Assembly (NCBI GenBank): GCA_036346355.1 | Contig: CM070584.1 | Coordinates: 53,837,097-53,901,096, forward strand | Reading direction: 5' to 3' | Origin: Rhipidocladum racemiflorum | Taxonomy: Eukaryota; Streptophyta; Magnoliopsida; Poales; Poaceae | DNA: 64,000 nt | Shown: positions 10,119 to 21,783 of the stretch, one piece after another | Layout: the number at the start of each line of letters is the position of its first letter | Numbering within the stretch: the first letter of the stretch is position 1 | The notes under the pieces: model-generated | Told to the model about the DNA's origin: nothing | What the model saw: the letters and a program-made list of their open reading frames with translations, nothing else | The model's database searches: none | Program-made: the position numbers and the translations under genes

Positions 10119-12942
10119 TGTAGCATTCCATTTTTGAGTTTTTGAACAGTTTTAAAATAAAAAAGAACCATTTTATTTTTTTCCAAATTAGTTAAAGCTT
10201 AATTTGAATTTTCAATAATCAAAAGATTTAAATTAATTAATATATGCATCACACGAAATATTTCTAATCATAGTAGTGTTCCATGTGCTTCAAAGAATTT
10301 TTCTGTATTGTTTCGTGGTTTTTTTTTCCGAATTTACCTGCTTTTTATTTGAATTTATTTGGATTTATAAGAATCTCTCGTGATTTATTAATTCAAAATC
10401 CATTTTTTTTAATGCAAATTAGCATCGGGCCGAATCTATCGGCTTGGCTCATTTTTGACTAACCAGCTTTGGCTCATCCACTTAGCCCACCCATCATCCG
10501 CGTCGAGCTGGACTCCCGCCGCCGCCCAACTCCCGTTCAGGCCACCACCAAATCCACACCCTCCCATGCATATCCAAGCCGGAGACCTCGGGGATCCGTG
10601 CCTATTTAAGCCGCCACACCTGTTCCTCTCTTTTCCTGAAGTTTTGCCGCACAATTTCGCCAGCAATCGCAAACCCTAGAACCAAGCTCATCCGCGCTAT
10701 TCTTCAAGGTCGTTTGCCACCGACGGTGAGCCTCCGCTGCTTTCGTTGGTCCCGTCGAGTTCCCCGGGTCATCCACTTGGTTTTCCCTAAGCCCCGGTGC
10801 GAATCCATTGCTCTTTCGTGTGTGGATGTGCCGTCTTCTTCGACTCTGGTGAGACCCCCCCCCCGCCGCCCAGCCGCCAAGTCGGCTGATCCGTTGAGCT
10901 CTCCGCGTGGCCCTGCGTCACTGTCGTGTGGCTGCCACATCAGCCCTAAGCCACTACATGGCTCCGGTATCAACAAGAACCACCACGTCGTCCTTGGTCT
11001 TCTCGGAGAACCTGGTTCACTGTTATCCAAGTCGCTGACGTGTGGGTCCCACGTGTTAGCCAACTGTCTTTTTCGATTTTTCTAGAATTACCAAAAACCC
11101 ACCAAACCAATCAGAGGGTGCCACGTGTCACAGTCTCTCTCCCTTTTTTCAATTTTTTGAATTTATTGACCCAACCCATTTCTGAAAGCCCGCTCTCCTT
11201 CGTTCGACCTCTAATTTCAGTGATTCAAAATTTTAAATTCATATAAATTTGAGATCTATATTCTAGTGCAATTATTTTCATTTTTTGTATTTCTTTTATT
11301 TATTTGTTCTCGTTTCGCTTGTAGACGAGTCATCGAAACTCAACCAATTCAACAGTCGGAGGTAGAACCAGTAGGAGGCAATGAAGGTAAGTCTTCCTTG
11401 ACCATGTTTATCCCAACTTTATAAAATACATATGTTCTTTTAAATTATACATCCTTACTTTTATGAAACATACTTTAAATATAGTCTTAAAGTATAGTTA
11501 AATACCAGAATTGTTATGACCTTTTTGACATTGATCATCATGAATCTTTGTCACCCTAGATGATACTAACTACTTTATTTGGTGATAATCAGTAGTGTAG
11601 CATGGGATGGGAGAATTGCTTAGTCCAATTTAAACGTTTTGGTATTATGCCATTATGGGAATCATTTCAAACTTGGTTTAAACTCTTTTATGAAGTTACA
11701 GCAATTGGTATTGCTGTTGTTATTTAAATGAAATAAAGTGAAAATGTGGTTTAGAGTGGGGCGGATGGATGTTTGGCGGGTGCTGGATGCATGAGAATAT
11801 TATAGTAAAGTGAATGTTTCACCCTAGACGATTAAGGACCGAAGCGTGTGTTACCATAGACCGAGTACTACCATACAACCACAAGTCTATATGGGTACAA
11901 CCTGACTACTTAATTTGTGTGCCTTATTATTGGCTTAGCCATTCGGTGGAATGTAGTTGCTGGATGGAGACACTCGCAAGGCATAAGAGGAGGCTTCTGA
12001 ACTGGGCGGCTAGAACCCTATCTGCGATGAAACTTTAGTGAGCAAGGTTAATAGTGGGGCCATATGTAAAGGCCTTATCATGATCTCTCTGCCGACACTA
12101 AAGGAAGTGTGCATGGCGACAAGAGACGATCATGTCTTATGGGTAAAACTGTACCTACTCTGTAGAGTTAAAACTACTTAAGTAGCCATGCCCACGGTCA
12201 AGGGCAGGCGAGGTACGCATATTGTAGATTTTATGGTTTTGTTTTAAATAAAAATGATGGTTTGGGAATCTGTGAGTGGATGAAACTCTTGGGTTATTAG
12301 TTGGTAGTGGAAATCCGTGAGTGAATGGAACTCTCGAGTTGTGATTTGGCGGTTAGAGCTAGTCGGGTGGTTGGAACCTGTTTAGCTGACATATTAACTT
12401 TAATGTTTACAACTACATTTGGTTAAATGATGCTTTGTAAAATTACTAGTGGTATTTAAAGTTAAACATTGCTTTATGCTACATAAGCCATATTATGCCT
12501 CTCATTTGTTCATTCTTACATATAGTTATCATGCATTACGTTTCTAAGGCTTGCGAGTAAGGTTGTGTACTCACTCTTGCAATATTCCTACAGACAAGTA
12601 TGCAGACGAAGAAGGTGACTACAAGTACTTTGCATGTGGTTTTGACGAAGGAGATCTGGAATTCTAGGACGCGTACCCCAGTTGATTGCTTGTTGGGTAT
12701 ATGGATGGGTTTATCTCGCTACTATTTATTTTGTTTCTGCCTCTATTTTATTGAACTCAAGCCATGTGCCTATTTATTTATAATCATGGACCATAGGGTC
12801 ATTACCTTTATTCGTGTTTTAATATTATTTGATTCGTGATATGGATGTGTTATCATCCCTGTTACCATTGTGTGCATTAGCTTGATCCGGAAATAGTGTG
12901 ATTATACACAGAGAGTTCGGATTTGGAAATCCAGTCTTGACA
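10119..12942 (+). repeat. solo LTR, 2824 bp, with CATGA target duplication
   Basis: The segment begins TGTAGCATTCC and ends CCAGTCTTGACA, so it has TG...CA ends. It is flanked by the perfect 5-bp direct repeat CATGA (10114-10118 and 12943-12947). No internal retroelement sequence, primer-binding site or second LTR is found, which makes it a solo LTR left by LTR-LTR recombination. A TATA-like TATTTAAG lies at 10603-10610, followed by a GC-rich leader and a possible splice donor (GAAGGTAAGT, about 11385). The short open frames within 10436-11246 belong to this LTR and are not genes. Its length and layout resemble long LTRs of rice gypsy families; the family is not identified. Confidence 0.85.
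10603..10610 (+). promoter_or_regulatory. TATA-like box in solo LTR
   Basis: TATTTAAG lies about 485 bp inside the LTR and precedes a pyrimidine-rich start region and a GC-rich leader. It would mark the U3/R boundary of the former element. Confidence 0.4.
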
Positions 12943-12947
12943 CATGA

Positions 12948-13522
12948 GCTTCTCTCACGGAGCTCCTAATCATACTTCCATGGTTGTTGGCCCTACATCT
13001 CCCATAATCTCTATATCAATTTTAACGAGAAGCCCCCGTGAGCCCGCACCTGTCATTTGCCTAAACTTGCTCAGTATGTTATTCTATATGATAAAATCGT
13101 CCACTCATCACGTTGCGCTGGTAATATCACTATGCGATTAGGTTGTTATTTGAACTTGTTTCATAGTTCGAGATGCCAGACGAACTTTCAAATAAAATTT
13201 TAGGTGTTTATTTGAACTTTTTTTTCCTTCTCCTAAAGTATACTCTTTCTTCTCTCTTCATGGAATGACCATAAGTCCATAACCGTAACTAAGCTACTCA
13301 GTGACCAAAAGGCAAAAAACTATTGCACCATGTCATGATTAAGCAATACTTCCAGGTAAAAGAAATTATGGCAAATAAATGTGTAATAAATAAATTCTAA
13401 CTCTATTTTTTTTTGTCGTTGTAGTCTTGTAGAATGAGCACATAGATATAGTTAACGTTTCTAAAATTTTGACCACTAATTTAGACATAAATATTTAGAT
13501 TTGTATATAGAAGTGATGTTAA
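12948..13522. other. intergenic, nothing recognised
   Basis: AT-rich sequence between the solo LTR and the next MITE. No domain-bearing reading frame or structured RNA was seen. Confidence 0.4.
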
Positions 13523-14128
13523 GGGTACTCTCAACAATCACTTGTGCTTGAAACTATAACTACGGTACATCAAGTTTTTGTGAGGCGGAAGAAAGAGGGT
13601 ATAGAGAGAGAATAAGCTTGATACTCACTTAAGTTCGATCCTTTTTGGAAACCAAGAAAATAGTATTGGAAGGATTTGATACTATTTTTGTCCTGGAATG
13701 ACCAATTGTATGATCATTGTGTGATCCTTTAGTATCAAGCATAAGTAACAAGCTATTGGTATATTGCCTTTTGTTTCGATTTGAGCCTTTTACCTTATAG
13801 CTTAAAATCAACTTTTAGACTTAAACAACTTAAAAGCAATCGACTTTTATATATGATAGAGGTGTGTAATTTTATTCTAACTTTAATTGTATTAGTCTAA
13901 AACCAGCCCTCAATAAGCCAAATAAAGAGTCTTTTTGGTGGCTCTTGGCTTTTAGTTATATGTGGGCTTATGGATTTTAAAAAAGCCTAAATAAAAAAAC
14001 ATCTATTTATTTAGGTTTTGATTTTCTGACTTTTAAACCGGTAAAAAATCCAAACAAAAACATGGTCATAGTTGTTTCTAAAATACCATCTAACCACTCT
14101 CTCTAGTATCAAACCGTTGGGAGTGCCC
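13523..14128. mobile_element. Tourist/PIF-type MITE (606 bp, TAA duplication)
   Basis: Flanked by TAA at 13520-13522 and 14129-14131. Left end GGGTACTCTCAACAATC; right end in reverse complement GGGCACTCCCAACGG. The interior has no coding capacity. The 3-bp TAA duplication and G-rich inverted ends fit PIF/Harbinger-derived MITEs. Confidence 0.75.
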
Positions 14129-14266
14129 TAATAGATTTGTTATCAAATGTACTTCGGCATGATTACTCTATGTAATTTTGTCAGCTTATAATTAAAATAT
14201 TAATAGTCAAACATATGTATTAGCAACTGTATCGTTGACTCCAACGAAAGATAAAAAAGAGCGGTA

Positions 14267-14526
14267 CTCCCTTCGGTTTGGTAATATTTGTCGTTTTGGA
14301 TATAATGATGGTCAAACTTTCGAAACTTTGACTATCGATATATTTTTAAATATTTAAATTGGATACATGAAAATTATATGTGTAGACTTGTCTCGAGAAG
14401 TACTTTCATAATATTATAATTTTATTGGGTTTTATAAATATATTATAATAAAAATTAACGGTCAAAGTTGTGTTTTGAAGACCGTGTCGATGTCCAAAAC
14501 GACAGATATTACCAAACCGGAGGGAG
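14267..14526. mobile_element. Stowaway MITE (260 bp, TA duplication)
   Basis: Flanked by TA at 14265-14266 and 14527-14528. Left end CTCCCTTCGGTTTGGTAATA; right end in reverse complement CTCCCTCCGGTTTGGTAATA. The inverted ends are nearly perfect for more than 30 bp, so the single strand folds into one long hairpin. This is the best preserved MITE of the window. Confidence 0.9.
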
Positions 14527-14691
14527 TATAAGATACGTGACTTCTATTTGCATGTTTGTGTTTACCTGCTTGGCCTCCCCTATGCCTAATTCCTGGCTCC
14601 GGCATAACCACAACTCATGGTTGTCTATGTTTGTATCAATGAATGCCACTCTGGTGAGCTAGCCGTTCCTACGCTGTCCACGTGCTCTTAA

Positions 14692-14929
14692 GACCCTGCT
14701 TGGTACGGTTTCAGATTTTAGTAGAAATGGAAACAATTCCAGATTCTTGATAGAAACGTTTCATGTTGGATTCTGTGAATCGAGTGGAACTGGGTTGAGG
14801 CCGATTCAATCACGGTGTGGAAAAAGAAGAAACGATCTAAGGATAATCGTTCCGAGCTTTAGCCCGTTTGGTTGGATTTCTTTCAAAATCTAGTAGAAAT
14901 GGTTCGGTTCCAAGTTGCCAAACGAGGTT
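14692..14929. mobile_element. Tourist-like MITE (238 bp, TAA duplication)
   Basis: TAA at 14689-14691 and 14930-14932 flanks a segment whose ends are GACCCTGCTTGGTACGG and, in reverse complement, AACCTCGTTTGGCAACTTGG. The subterminal block TAGTAGAAATGG occurs in both halves in the same orientation. The 3-bp duplication points to PIF/Harbinger. Confidence 0.6.
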
Positions 14930-15160
14930 TAAGTCTAAACTGTGTTTTTTTTTTAAAAAAAAAAAATCAATAGTCTAAACGGTGTTTGTAAAGAAGGACC
15001 GGGAGTGTTTGTAAAGTAGGGACAATCTTTCGTAGTGCTATCTTAGGCTTCTTACTAGAGCTGACTTTAGATAGGTGTTGCTTGGCGTGCATCTATAAAT
15101 TCATCCAAATGTTGGGAGTTGCCAGTATTTGAAATGTTGAAATTAATGCGGTGCTACTAA

Positions 15161-15434
15161 GGGTATGTATAATAAAGTCACCATAGCTGATTTTTAGGAT
15201 GTACACATCAGTTTTGGTCTATGTGGAAAAGTGAGAAAAGAGAAGAGAGAAGAGAGCTGGCTATTATTTAGTAGTAGCTATCTTTGCACGGGAGCATATA
15301 TAGATTATTTATGTACAAGAGAGAAGAAATAGTTATTGCACAACATCTAAAGATAACTTTTAAAAACAGTTATTGTACAAGCTGATTTTTAGTTTACTAT
15401 TAGTCTATAGTGGACTTTGCTATTGTACTTACTC
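15161..15434. mobile_element. Tourist-like MITE (274 bp)
   Basis: Left end GGGTATGTATAATAAAGTCAC preceded by TAA; right end in reverse complement GAGTAAGTACAATAGCAAAG followed by TAG (a mutated duplication). Internal blocks CTGATTTTTAG at both ends support an inverted, non-coding element. Confidence 0.65.
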
Positions 15435-15437
15435 TAG

Positions 15438-16438
15438 AGAAAACCTACATTCAAAATAAAAATAACGCATGAAAAAGACAGTTTTTGAGTAATAGTATGA
15501 TCTCCTTAAGAAGCAATGTCATAAATAAATCCCATCTATATTACTCATCAGTATCATATGGCCATGCATATCACACGGCTATAATCAAACTACCTCCTGA
15601 TTGCTTCGATGGTAAAAGGCCGATAAGTTCATAGGGCGTATTCTTAAAATAGATCTTCGATAACATTCAGCTATTACGGGGAACATGAAAAATTGTAAAC
15701 ATGATTGGATAAAGCGTGTAGCTTCTAACTTTAAAGTTATATAATAGGGCGATTTTGTGAAAGTGCATATAAAATAGGGGGGGGAATCCATAAGCACCTC
15801 TGTAGGTCACTTGTGTCAATGATTTGAAACTTATCTAAGTGATTGCAATACTTTTTTTTTTGCCACACGCGCACATGCTAGTGCGCCTTTTTAGCACATG
15901 CCTAGAAAGACCGATACCAAGGGTAAATTCGTAACCTCGCAAAATTCCTAGTGGTGCAGTCGCGTGTGCGTAAAAGGTCAGCACCAAGATTTTAATCCTG
16001 GTAGGTGGAGTCGTACTACAATGCCACCGCCCCACCAAGAGATGGTTCCCAATACTTATTTCAATAATTTGAGTGATTTTAGTGTTTTTAATACATAATT
16101 CACCATGTAAACATTACTAATGAAATCATGTATTACAAGAGCCAAAACCATGCAAATAATTGATATAAGTATTTGAATCATTGAAGCAAGCATTGATATC
16201 GCTGAAACAAAGGATAAAGATATCAAAAACCACAAGAAATAGTGCTAAAATGTGGCCTAGCAGTATTTGTACGACAACTTAGCATATAGGGCAAAGTAAA
16301 CAAAAAATAAGATACGGTGCAAATTAAAAAAAATCATTTAATTCTATAGAGGTGTTTTTGGATTTTTTGAAATAAAATATGTAGCTAAAAAAAATACTAG
16401 AATAGAACATACCCGTAACTCCGTAAGTGAAGCTCTAA
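15438..16438. other. intergenic, nothing recognised
   Basis: AT-rich, with short frames only. It lies between a Tourist-like MITE and the autonomous PIF/Harbinger element. Confidence 0.4.
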
Positions 16439-17432
16439 GAGCATCTCCAACAATCAGGCCTTAAAATGTAGTCCTATACCTCAAAATAGGGCCTAAACTA
16501 AAAGAATTAGGGCCTAAAGATAACTATTGACTCCAGCAATCAGACCCTAAACTGAACTAACCTTTCATTTTCGTGGCAAAAGTGTTGGCGCCAAATTGCC
16601 GCTCTCGTCCGCGCCAATCTACGCTCGCCCACCCGCGCCGCGTTGCTTTCAGCGACGGCTATTCGTGCGTGCATGCCCACTGCGCTCGGCCATCCGCTCG
16701 CGCCTGCATGCCCCTGAGCCACGCTCTGTGATGGCGTGGTCGTGCGCGTACCTGCCCCTGGCCGGTGCCTGCTGCATCTCTCCCTCGTCGCCGGCGTATT
16801 GCTACAGCGGTGCTTCTGCTTCCACCGCCGAACAGCAGGTGAGAAAAATTGTAGTCGTGCATGCATTCTGGTTGAAAATGAGAAGCAACAAACATAATTG
16901 CAGAATAATAGATTGGTTGCAGGGAGTAAAAATACCATGTGTTCATAAAGATGTGTATCAGGATAGTTTCTTTGGCTATTGCGTCAGTTGATCTCACGAT
17001 TGCTTATTTGGCTGAAAGAAGTTCATAAAGATGTTCATCAGGATTTTTCCATTGATTTCAACTTTTGCTCAGAACTCCTTGTCTATCAAGATGTTTGCAT
17101 ATCAATAAATTCATAGACTAGGGACAAACAATTTTCAACGCAAGAGCCAATTAAGCAGACCTGTAAGAGATCAAACACAACAAGATAGACAAAATAAAAA
17201 TTAGCCAAGGTGAATATGATATCACAATTAGAAAAATGTTCGGACAGGGAAAGTCTGATAGTATATAGCATATTGTAGGTATCCTAAATGATCTTCTCTA
17301 GAATCTAACCAATGTTTATTATTGAATTCAGAAGTAGGACAAATGTAATGGTAAGTTGGCAACAGAGTTTCATTGCTATTATGTTATCTCTGAATCAGAC
17401 ATCATTTCTATTGTTTTGTCTTGAACAGAAGG

Positions 17433-18719
17433 ATGTCAGGCAGCAAAAGATGTATGGCTAATCACAAAGAAGATGAGGTAGATGATGAATTTGACCACTT
17501 AGTAGCTCTTATGATGGGCAAATATCAAAAGAGATTGCTTCAGCTATCTTTAAGGCATCGTGGTTCAGTTCTTGGTCATAGGACAATTAATCGTGATAGA
17601 GAAGATGGCCACAACAGATTATATCAAGATTACTTTGCGGAAAATCCAACCTATCCTGAAAACATCTTTCGACGAAGATTTCGGATGAGACGCTCTCTAT
17701 TTAATCGGATCAAAGCAGCCGTTGAGGAGAAAGATCCGTATTTTGTTCAGAAACGGAATGCCGCGGGGATTCTTGGTTTATCTTGCTTACAGAAGGTCAC
17801 TTCAGCATTTAGACAGCTAGCTTATGGTGTGCCAGCCGATACTGTTGATGAATATGTGCGGATTGGTGAGAGCACTGCTATTGAGAGCCTAAGGAAGTTT
17901 GTGAAATCTGTTTGTGAAGTGTTTGGCGATGAGTATCTAAGACCTCCCAATGAAAGTGATACAGCTAGGTTGCTTCATATTGGTGAACAATGTGGTTTTC
18001 CTGGAATGCTAGGTAGTATCGACTGTATGCATTGGGAGTGGAAGAATTGCCCTACTGCATGGCAAGGTATGTACTCTGGTCATGTACATGAGCCGACGAT
18101 CATACTGGAGGCAGTGGCTTCTACTGATTTATGGATATGGCATGCCTTTTTTGGGTTACCTGGTTCGCATAATGATATCAATGTTCTACATCGATCACCT
18201 CTGTTTGATAGACTTGTTGAAGGTCAGGCCCCAGCTGTGAACTATACCATTAATGGACACAAATATAACATGGGTTATTATCTAGCCGATGGGATTTATC
18301 CTAACTGGTCGTCATTTGTGAAGACAATAAAAGCCCCACCAAGTGCAAAGACAAAACATTTTGCAACTATTCAAGAGGCACAGAGAAAAGATGTGGAACA
18401 TGCATTTGGAGTATTGCAGGCTCGCTTTGCCATCGTGCGAGGGCCAGCTCGGTTTTGGGATGAAGAAACACTCAGAGACATAATGAAAGCATGCATCATA
18501 ATGCACAACATGATAATTGAAGATGAACGTGATGTCAACGGTCTTGACATGCCATATGATGACAATGATGCTAATGTTACAAATGTGTTTTCCCGTGAAG
18601 GAACATCTGACTTCTCAAAGTTTGTTAGCAACCATCAAAAAATCAGAGATCCCCGAGTGCATGACCAACTGCAACAGAATCTAATTGAACATCTATGGGA
18701 GCGTCACGGACAGCAGTAG
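17433..18719 (+). CDS. PIF/Harbinger DDE transposase (ORF2)
   Basis: One uninterrupted frame encodes 428 residues from ATG 17433. The ATG lies five bases after a splice acceptor (TTGAACAG, ending 17428) that pairs with a donor at 16839 (CAG/GTGAGA), so a leader intron of 590 bp is likely. The DDE_Tnp_4-type catalytic core shows D197 (GSIDCMHWEW), D248 (GSHNDINVL) and E322 (VEHAFGVLQARF); LADGIYPNW lies between. The length is close to Pong-type transposases of rice. It would cut and insert elements at TWA sites together with ORF1 protein. No frameshift or stop is visible, so the enzyme may be functional even though its partner ORF1 is broken. It could act in trans on MITEs with the same ends. 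Confidence 0.92.
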   Translation: MSGSKRCMANHKEDEVDDEFDHLVALMMGKYQKRLLQLSLRHRGSVLGHRTINRDREDGHNRLYQDYFAENPTYPENIFRRRFRMRRSLFNRIKAAVEEKDPYFVQKRNAAGILGLSCLQKVTSAFRQLAYGVPADTVDEYVRIGESTAIESLRKFVKSVCEVFGDEYLRPPNESDTARLLHIGEQCGFPGMLGSIDCMHWEWKNCPTAWQGMYSGHVHEPTIILEAVASTDLWIWHAFFGLPGSHNDINVLHRSPLFDRLVEGQAPAVNYTINGHKYNMGYYLADGIYPNWSSFVKTIKAPPSAKTKHFATIQEAQRKDVEHAFGVLQARFAIVRGPARFWDEETLRDIMKACIIMHNMIIEDERDVNGLDMPYDDNDANVTNVFSREGTSDFSKFVSNHQKIRDPRVHDQLQQNLIEHLWERHGQQ

Positions 18720-19847
18720 GAAAGCTCTCAATTTCCCAAGCTTTTGATCTATATGTGATGGGATTCGCACTAGTTTACATTTCTTCTAGGGATAGTTGTA
18801 GTTTCTGTGAGTGTGACCTGATTGCTACTTTACTATCCTTAGAACTGATATCTGGTCGTTACAGAATAATTCCCATTAATGTGATGTTGTTACAGTGTTG
18901 CCATACATTCAGTAATATCAACACTTCTCCCCTTTTCCCGTGCATTGACAAGCTCGAAGGCCTCACTATGAAACACCATCTTCATGTGACGTGTCGCTTA
19001 TAGCACTTGTTGCCAGAGATCTAAGTAAATTGATTTTGCATTCATCCTAGTACCAAAGAGAGACTCAACGCCCTCCCTTCTGCATCTTAAATCTAGATAC
19101 AGGCCTTGAAGAAGTAGAACTAACAGGCTGCCAGATGTTCAGAAAAAAAGTAAGGAACCAGAAGGTCCCAAACCTTTAGGAGGAGCACCAAGCCAGGAAC
19201 CAGAAGGTCCCAAACACCAGGAGCTAGAGGAACAAAGGAGATATGCTTTTGAGATTTGGTTGGACAGTTGTCCCAAGCATACTACACAGGCACACACACA
19301 TCCAGCTTTTGATAGATCCAGTTGTTCTGTATTTAGCCGTTTCGAGACTTTTGAGTCACTGGGACTTCTCAGACTTGATGCCTCACTGTATTGTACCATA
19401 TTGTACATTATGTATACCGATGATTAATTTCAGCATGTTAGCCCTTATTAGATTGTCATACTTCCTCTGGGGTTGCATGTCAGTATTGCTGTGTTCTATG
19501 GCCTAAACAAATCTGAGCTTTGATGGAATCAGACCTGTATGGCCTGGGAACCTATGCATTGGTCAATGGTCACATTGCTGGGTTGACTTCTGAGCAACCA
19601 GATGGAACTCAGTAAAATGATAAATCCATATCCAATTAATAGGACAGAAGATGTTGAAGTGTATGACTAACAGGAGTATTGACAGCATGCTTCAGACAAT
19701 CTAAAGATACTTGGCACAATATCAACATATAGGATTTCTTCTTAACATAATCTATTGAAAGTAACAAGAGATGACTAAATTTAACTAACTGTGACTAACA
19801 GGAGATAATATATGAGTATGTATTAAATATAACTAACTAGAGATAAT

Positions 19848-20899
19848 CTATGACTGGCTACTTCCGAATCGACGAGCTAAAATCTCCTCCTTCATCTTCT
19901 CGAAGTACTTCTTTGTTAGGTTGTCCATTTTGCTGGTGTCTAGTTCCATGATTTTTGTGTCATGTTGATCTTGCTCCAATTCATATTTCTTTTTCTCAAG
20001 CTCATACATTCTGTTGTCTCGCTCCTTCCGGTCTTTCTCTATCTCTTGCCGTACTTCTGTGAATTTCTTTACTTCATGAACAAAAGGGTCAAAATCATCA
20101 TCACCTCGCTTTCTCACTCGCCCAAGACGTTCCTTCTCAGCTTTCCTCCCGGGTGGTCTTTCCCCATTGAAATGCCCTTCATTTCCAACATTTTCCAAAT
20201 TAGTACTGCTGAATCCAGGAATAGCGGTTTCCTTCATGTTGCTCTTGTTGCATTTGTCAAATCTACAAGCAATCCACTTTGGCTCATGCCTAAGAATATT
20301 CCAGGCATGGAAGACAGAAAACGTCTTGCCAGTTAATTGATAGTACATTGCTTTGGCATCCGCAAGCTGCAAAACACAACACAGAGACCACTCAAATAAG
20401 CTCTATGTTAGACATGTTAGAAACATGTAATTCACTTTCGTATATTATACCTTATCATTACTTGTCTTTCCACTTTCATTCTTCCTTTCCACACTGTCAT
20501 GACAACCTTGGAAAACATTCACATCCTTTTGTAGTGCCTGCCATCGGTGCTTCAACGATGACCAATTACGATCAGACTCAAAATTCCTATTTTCATGGTA
20601 ATACTTCTCAATCCTAAGCCAAAACCTCCCGTCTTTCTGTTGGTTTCCTTGAATTGCATCCTTACTAATATTCAGATATGCAGATATAACATAATATCTT
20701 CTTCATCAGTATAGTTAGTTGTTCTACCCTTGGATTTTCCTTGGGAGTTACTGGCAGGCACTAACGAGGACTGAATGAGATCATTTGGCACATCACAATT
20801 ACTCTGATTTCTGAAATCATCTCCAAAGTCCTGGGTCAATAAGGACGTGTACGAACAATCTATTGGGTACTCCATACTGCAGCCACACGGAACCATCAA
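19848..20899 (-). pseudogene. PIF/Harbinger ORF1 (Myb/SANT-like, NAM-associated C-terminus), frameshifted
   Basis: Two exons are joined over an 84-bp intron (20450-20367, GT/AG). The first (from ATG 20899 or 20875) reaches TNYTDEEDIML, the first helix of the trihelix/SANT-like domain. A single base is missing near 20685-20688; the next frame then gives SAYLNISKDAIQ and GRFWLRIEKYYHENR, the rest of the domain. The second exon gives LADAKAMYYQLTGKTF, FHAWNILRHEPKW and a charged coiled-coil tail rich in E and K, as in NAM-associated domains. ORF1 binds element ends and helps the transposase. The frameshift should kill this copy unless it is a sequencing error. Confidence 0.8.
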
Positions 20900-21054
20900 T
20901 TGTCAGAGCAACACAATTTCATATTTTTAGTGTCAGAACCATCAATTGTCAGAGCAACACTAAACCATCATATAGAAAATAAAATGCACGAACAATTGAA
21001 TTAAGCAATACATGACAGATTGCAAGAACAATTGAATGAAGCAATACATGACAG
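20891..21054. repeat. two short direct repeats inside the Harbinger element
   Basis: AACCATCAATTGTCAGAGCA... (24 bp) occurs at 20891-20914 and 20937-20960. GAACAATTGAATNAAGCAAT... (29 bp) occurs at 20990-21018 and 21026-21054. They lie upstream of ORF1, within its probable promoter. Confidence 0.8.
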
Positions 21055-21783
21055 TTTTGGAAATAGATCTATTCTTCAATTGACCATCAGTTCAGTCAAT
21101 TGAAGCATCAGGAGGAGCAACGAAGGTGATTAGTGAATCAATGATGGATCAATCATACGGCCGACTAGCTGCTGTTGTGTAGATAAAGAGTACCTGAATC
21201 CCGTCGGCGTGTAGGAGGACAGCCGCGTGAGGTCGACGCCGGGCTCTAGGTCTTCACAACTCGCGATTGGACCACCAGGGCTGATGGAGAGAGGCGCAAT
21301 GGAACCACCCGTGACGCTGATGGTTGAAGCGAGGGCAGATGGGCGGGGCCGACGATAGCGCGTGGTGTTCGCTCCGGACGGGGCCGGCTGCGAGGGAGAA
21401 GGCGGCCTGGACGCCATCCACGAGCGAGAACTTCGATGGCCCGTCGGCGTGCGCGAGGGAGGTGGTGCGGACCGAGAGAGGCGAAGATGGCTGCGGCGCA
21501 CGGCAGTTGGATGCGGAAGCCAGGGACGCGCGAATAGGATAGGGCCAGCCAGGAACGTCGCCAAATATAGCGACGGGGCACCCGAGTCCTAAACGTATTT
21601 GACAAATTTTCTCAAAATACAACCGTTGTTGGAGGTCTTTTGTTTCACCAAAGCCTTATATTTCCAATTAGCAACCCATTTAGGGCTGCTCTTGGAGATG
21701 CTCGGTGTCCAAACTTCAAACCATCTAAGATCCTTTCTAAATAAGAATTAACCCCTCTACGATGTACACCCTACAACTCACGC

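Larger units (their letters stand above)
16439..21703. mobile_element. PIF/Harbinger (Pong-like) DNA transposon, 5.3 kb
   Basis: Left end GAGCATCTCCAACAATC preceded by TAA (16436-16438); right end in reverse complement GAGCATCTCCAAGAGC. The inverted ends share 12 bases. The right flank is GGT instead of TAA, so the duplication is not preserved on that side. Inside are a plus-strand DDE transposase (17433-18719) and a minus-strand Myb-like ORF1 (exons 20899-20451 and 20366-19848), convergent to each other. GC-rich leaders lie just inside both ends. Direct repeats occur at 20891-21054. The TIRs equal those of the gene-carrying element at 49720-62986. Confidence 0.88.

Noticed and set aside
10670..10680. 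AAACCCTAGA, telomere-like (telo-box) word
   Set aside because: A single copy in an LTR leader; no telomeric array.
10436..11246. Several overlapping open frames of 68-123 codons on both strands
   Set aside because: They lie inside the solo LTR with defined ends and target duplication, overlap on both strands in GC-rich sequence, and show no domain.
16596..16997. Open frames of 112-132 codons on both strands
   Set aside because: They lie in the GC-rich leader of the Harbinger element, overlap each other, and a leader intron is predicted from 16839; no homology seen.
21130..21622. Dense GC-rich frames on both strands
   Set aside because: Mirror frames caused by base composition next to the right TIR of the Harbinger element; probably ORF1 leader.
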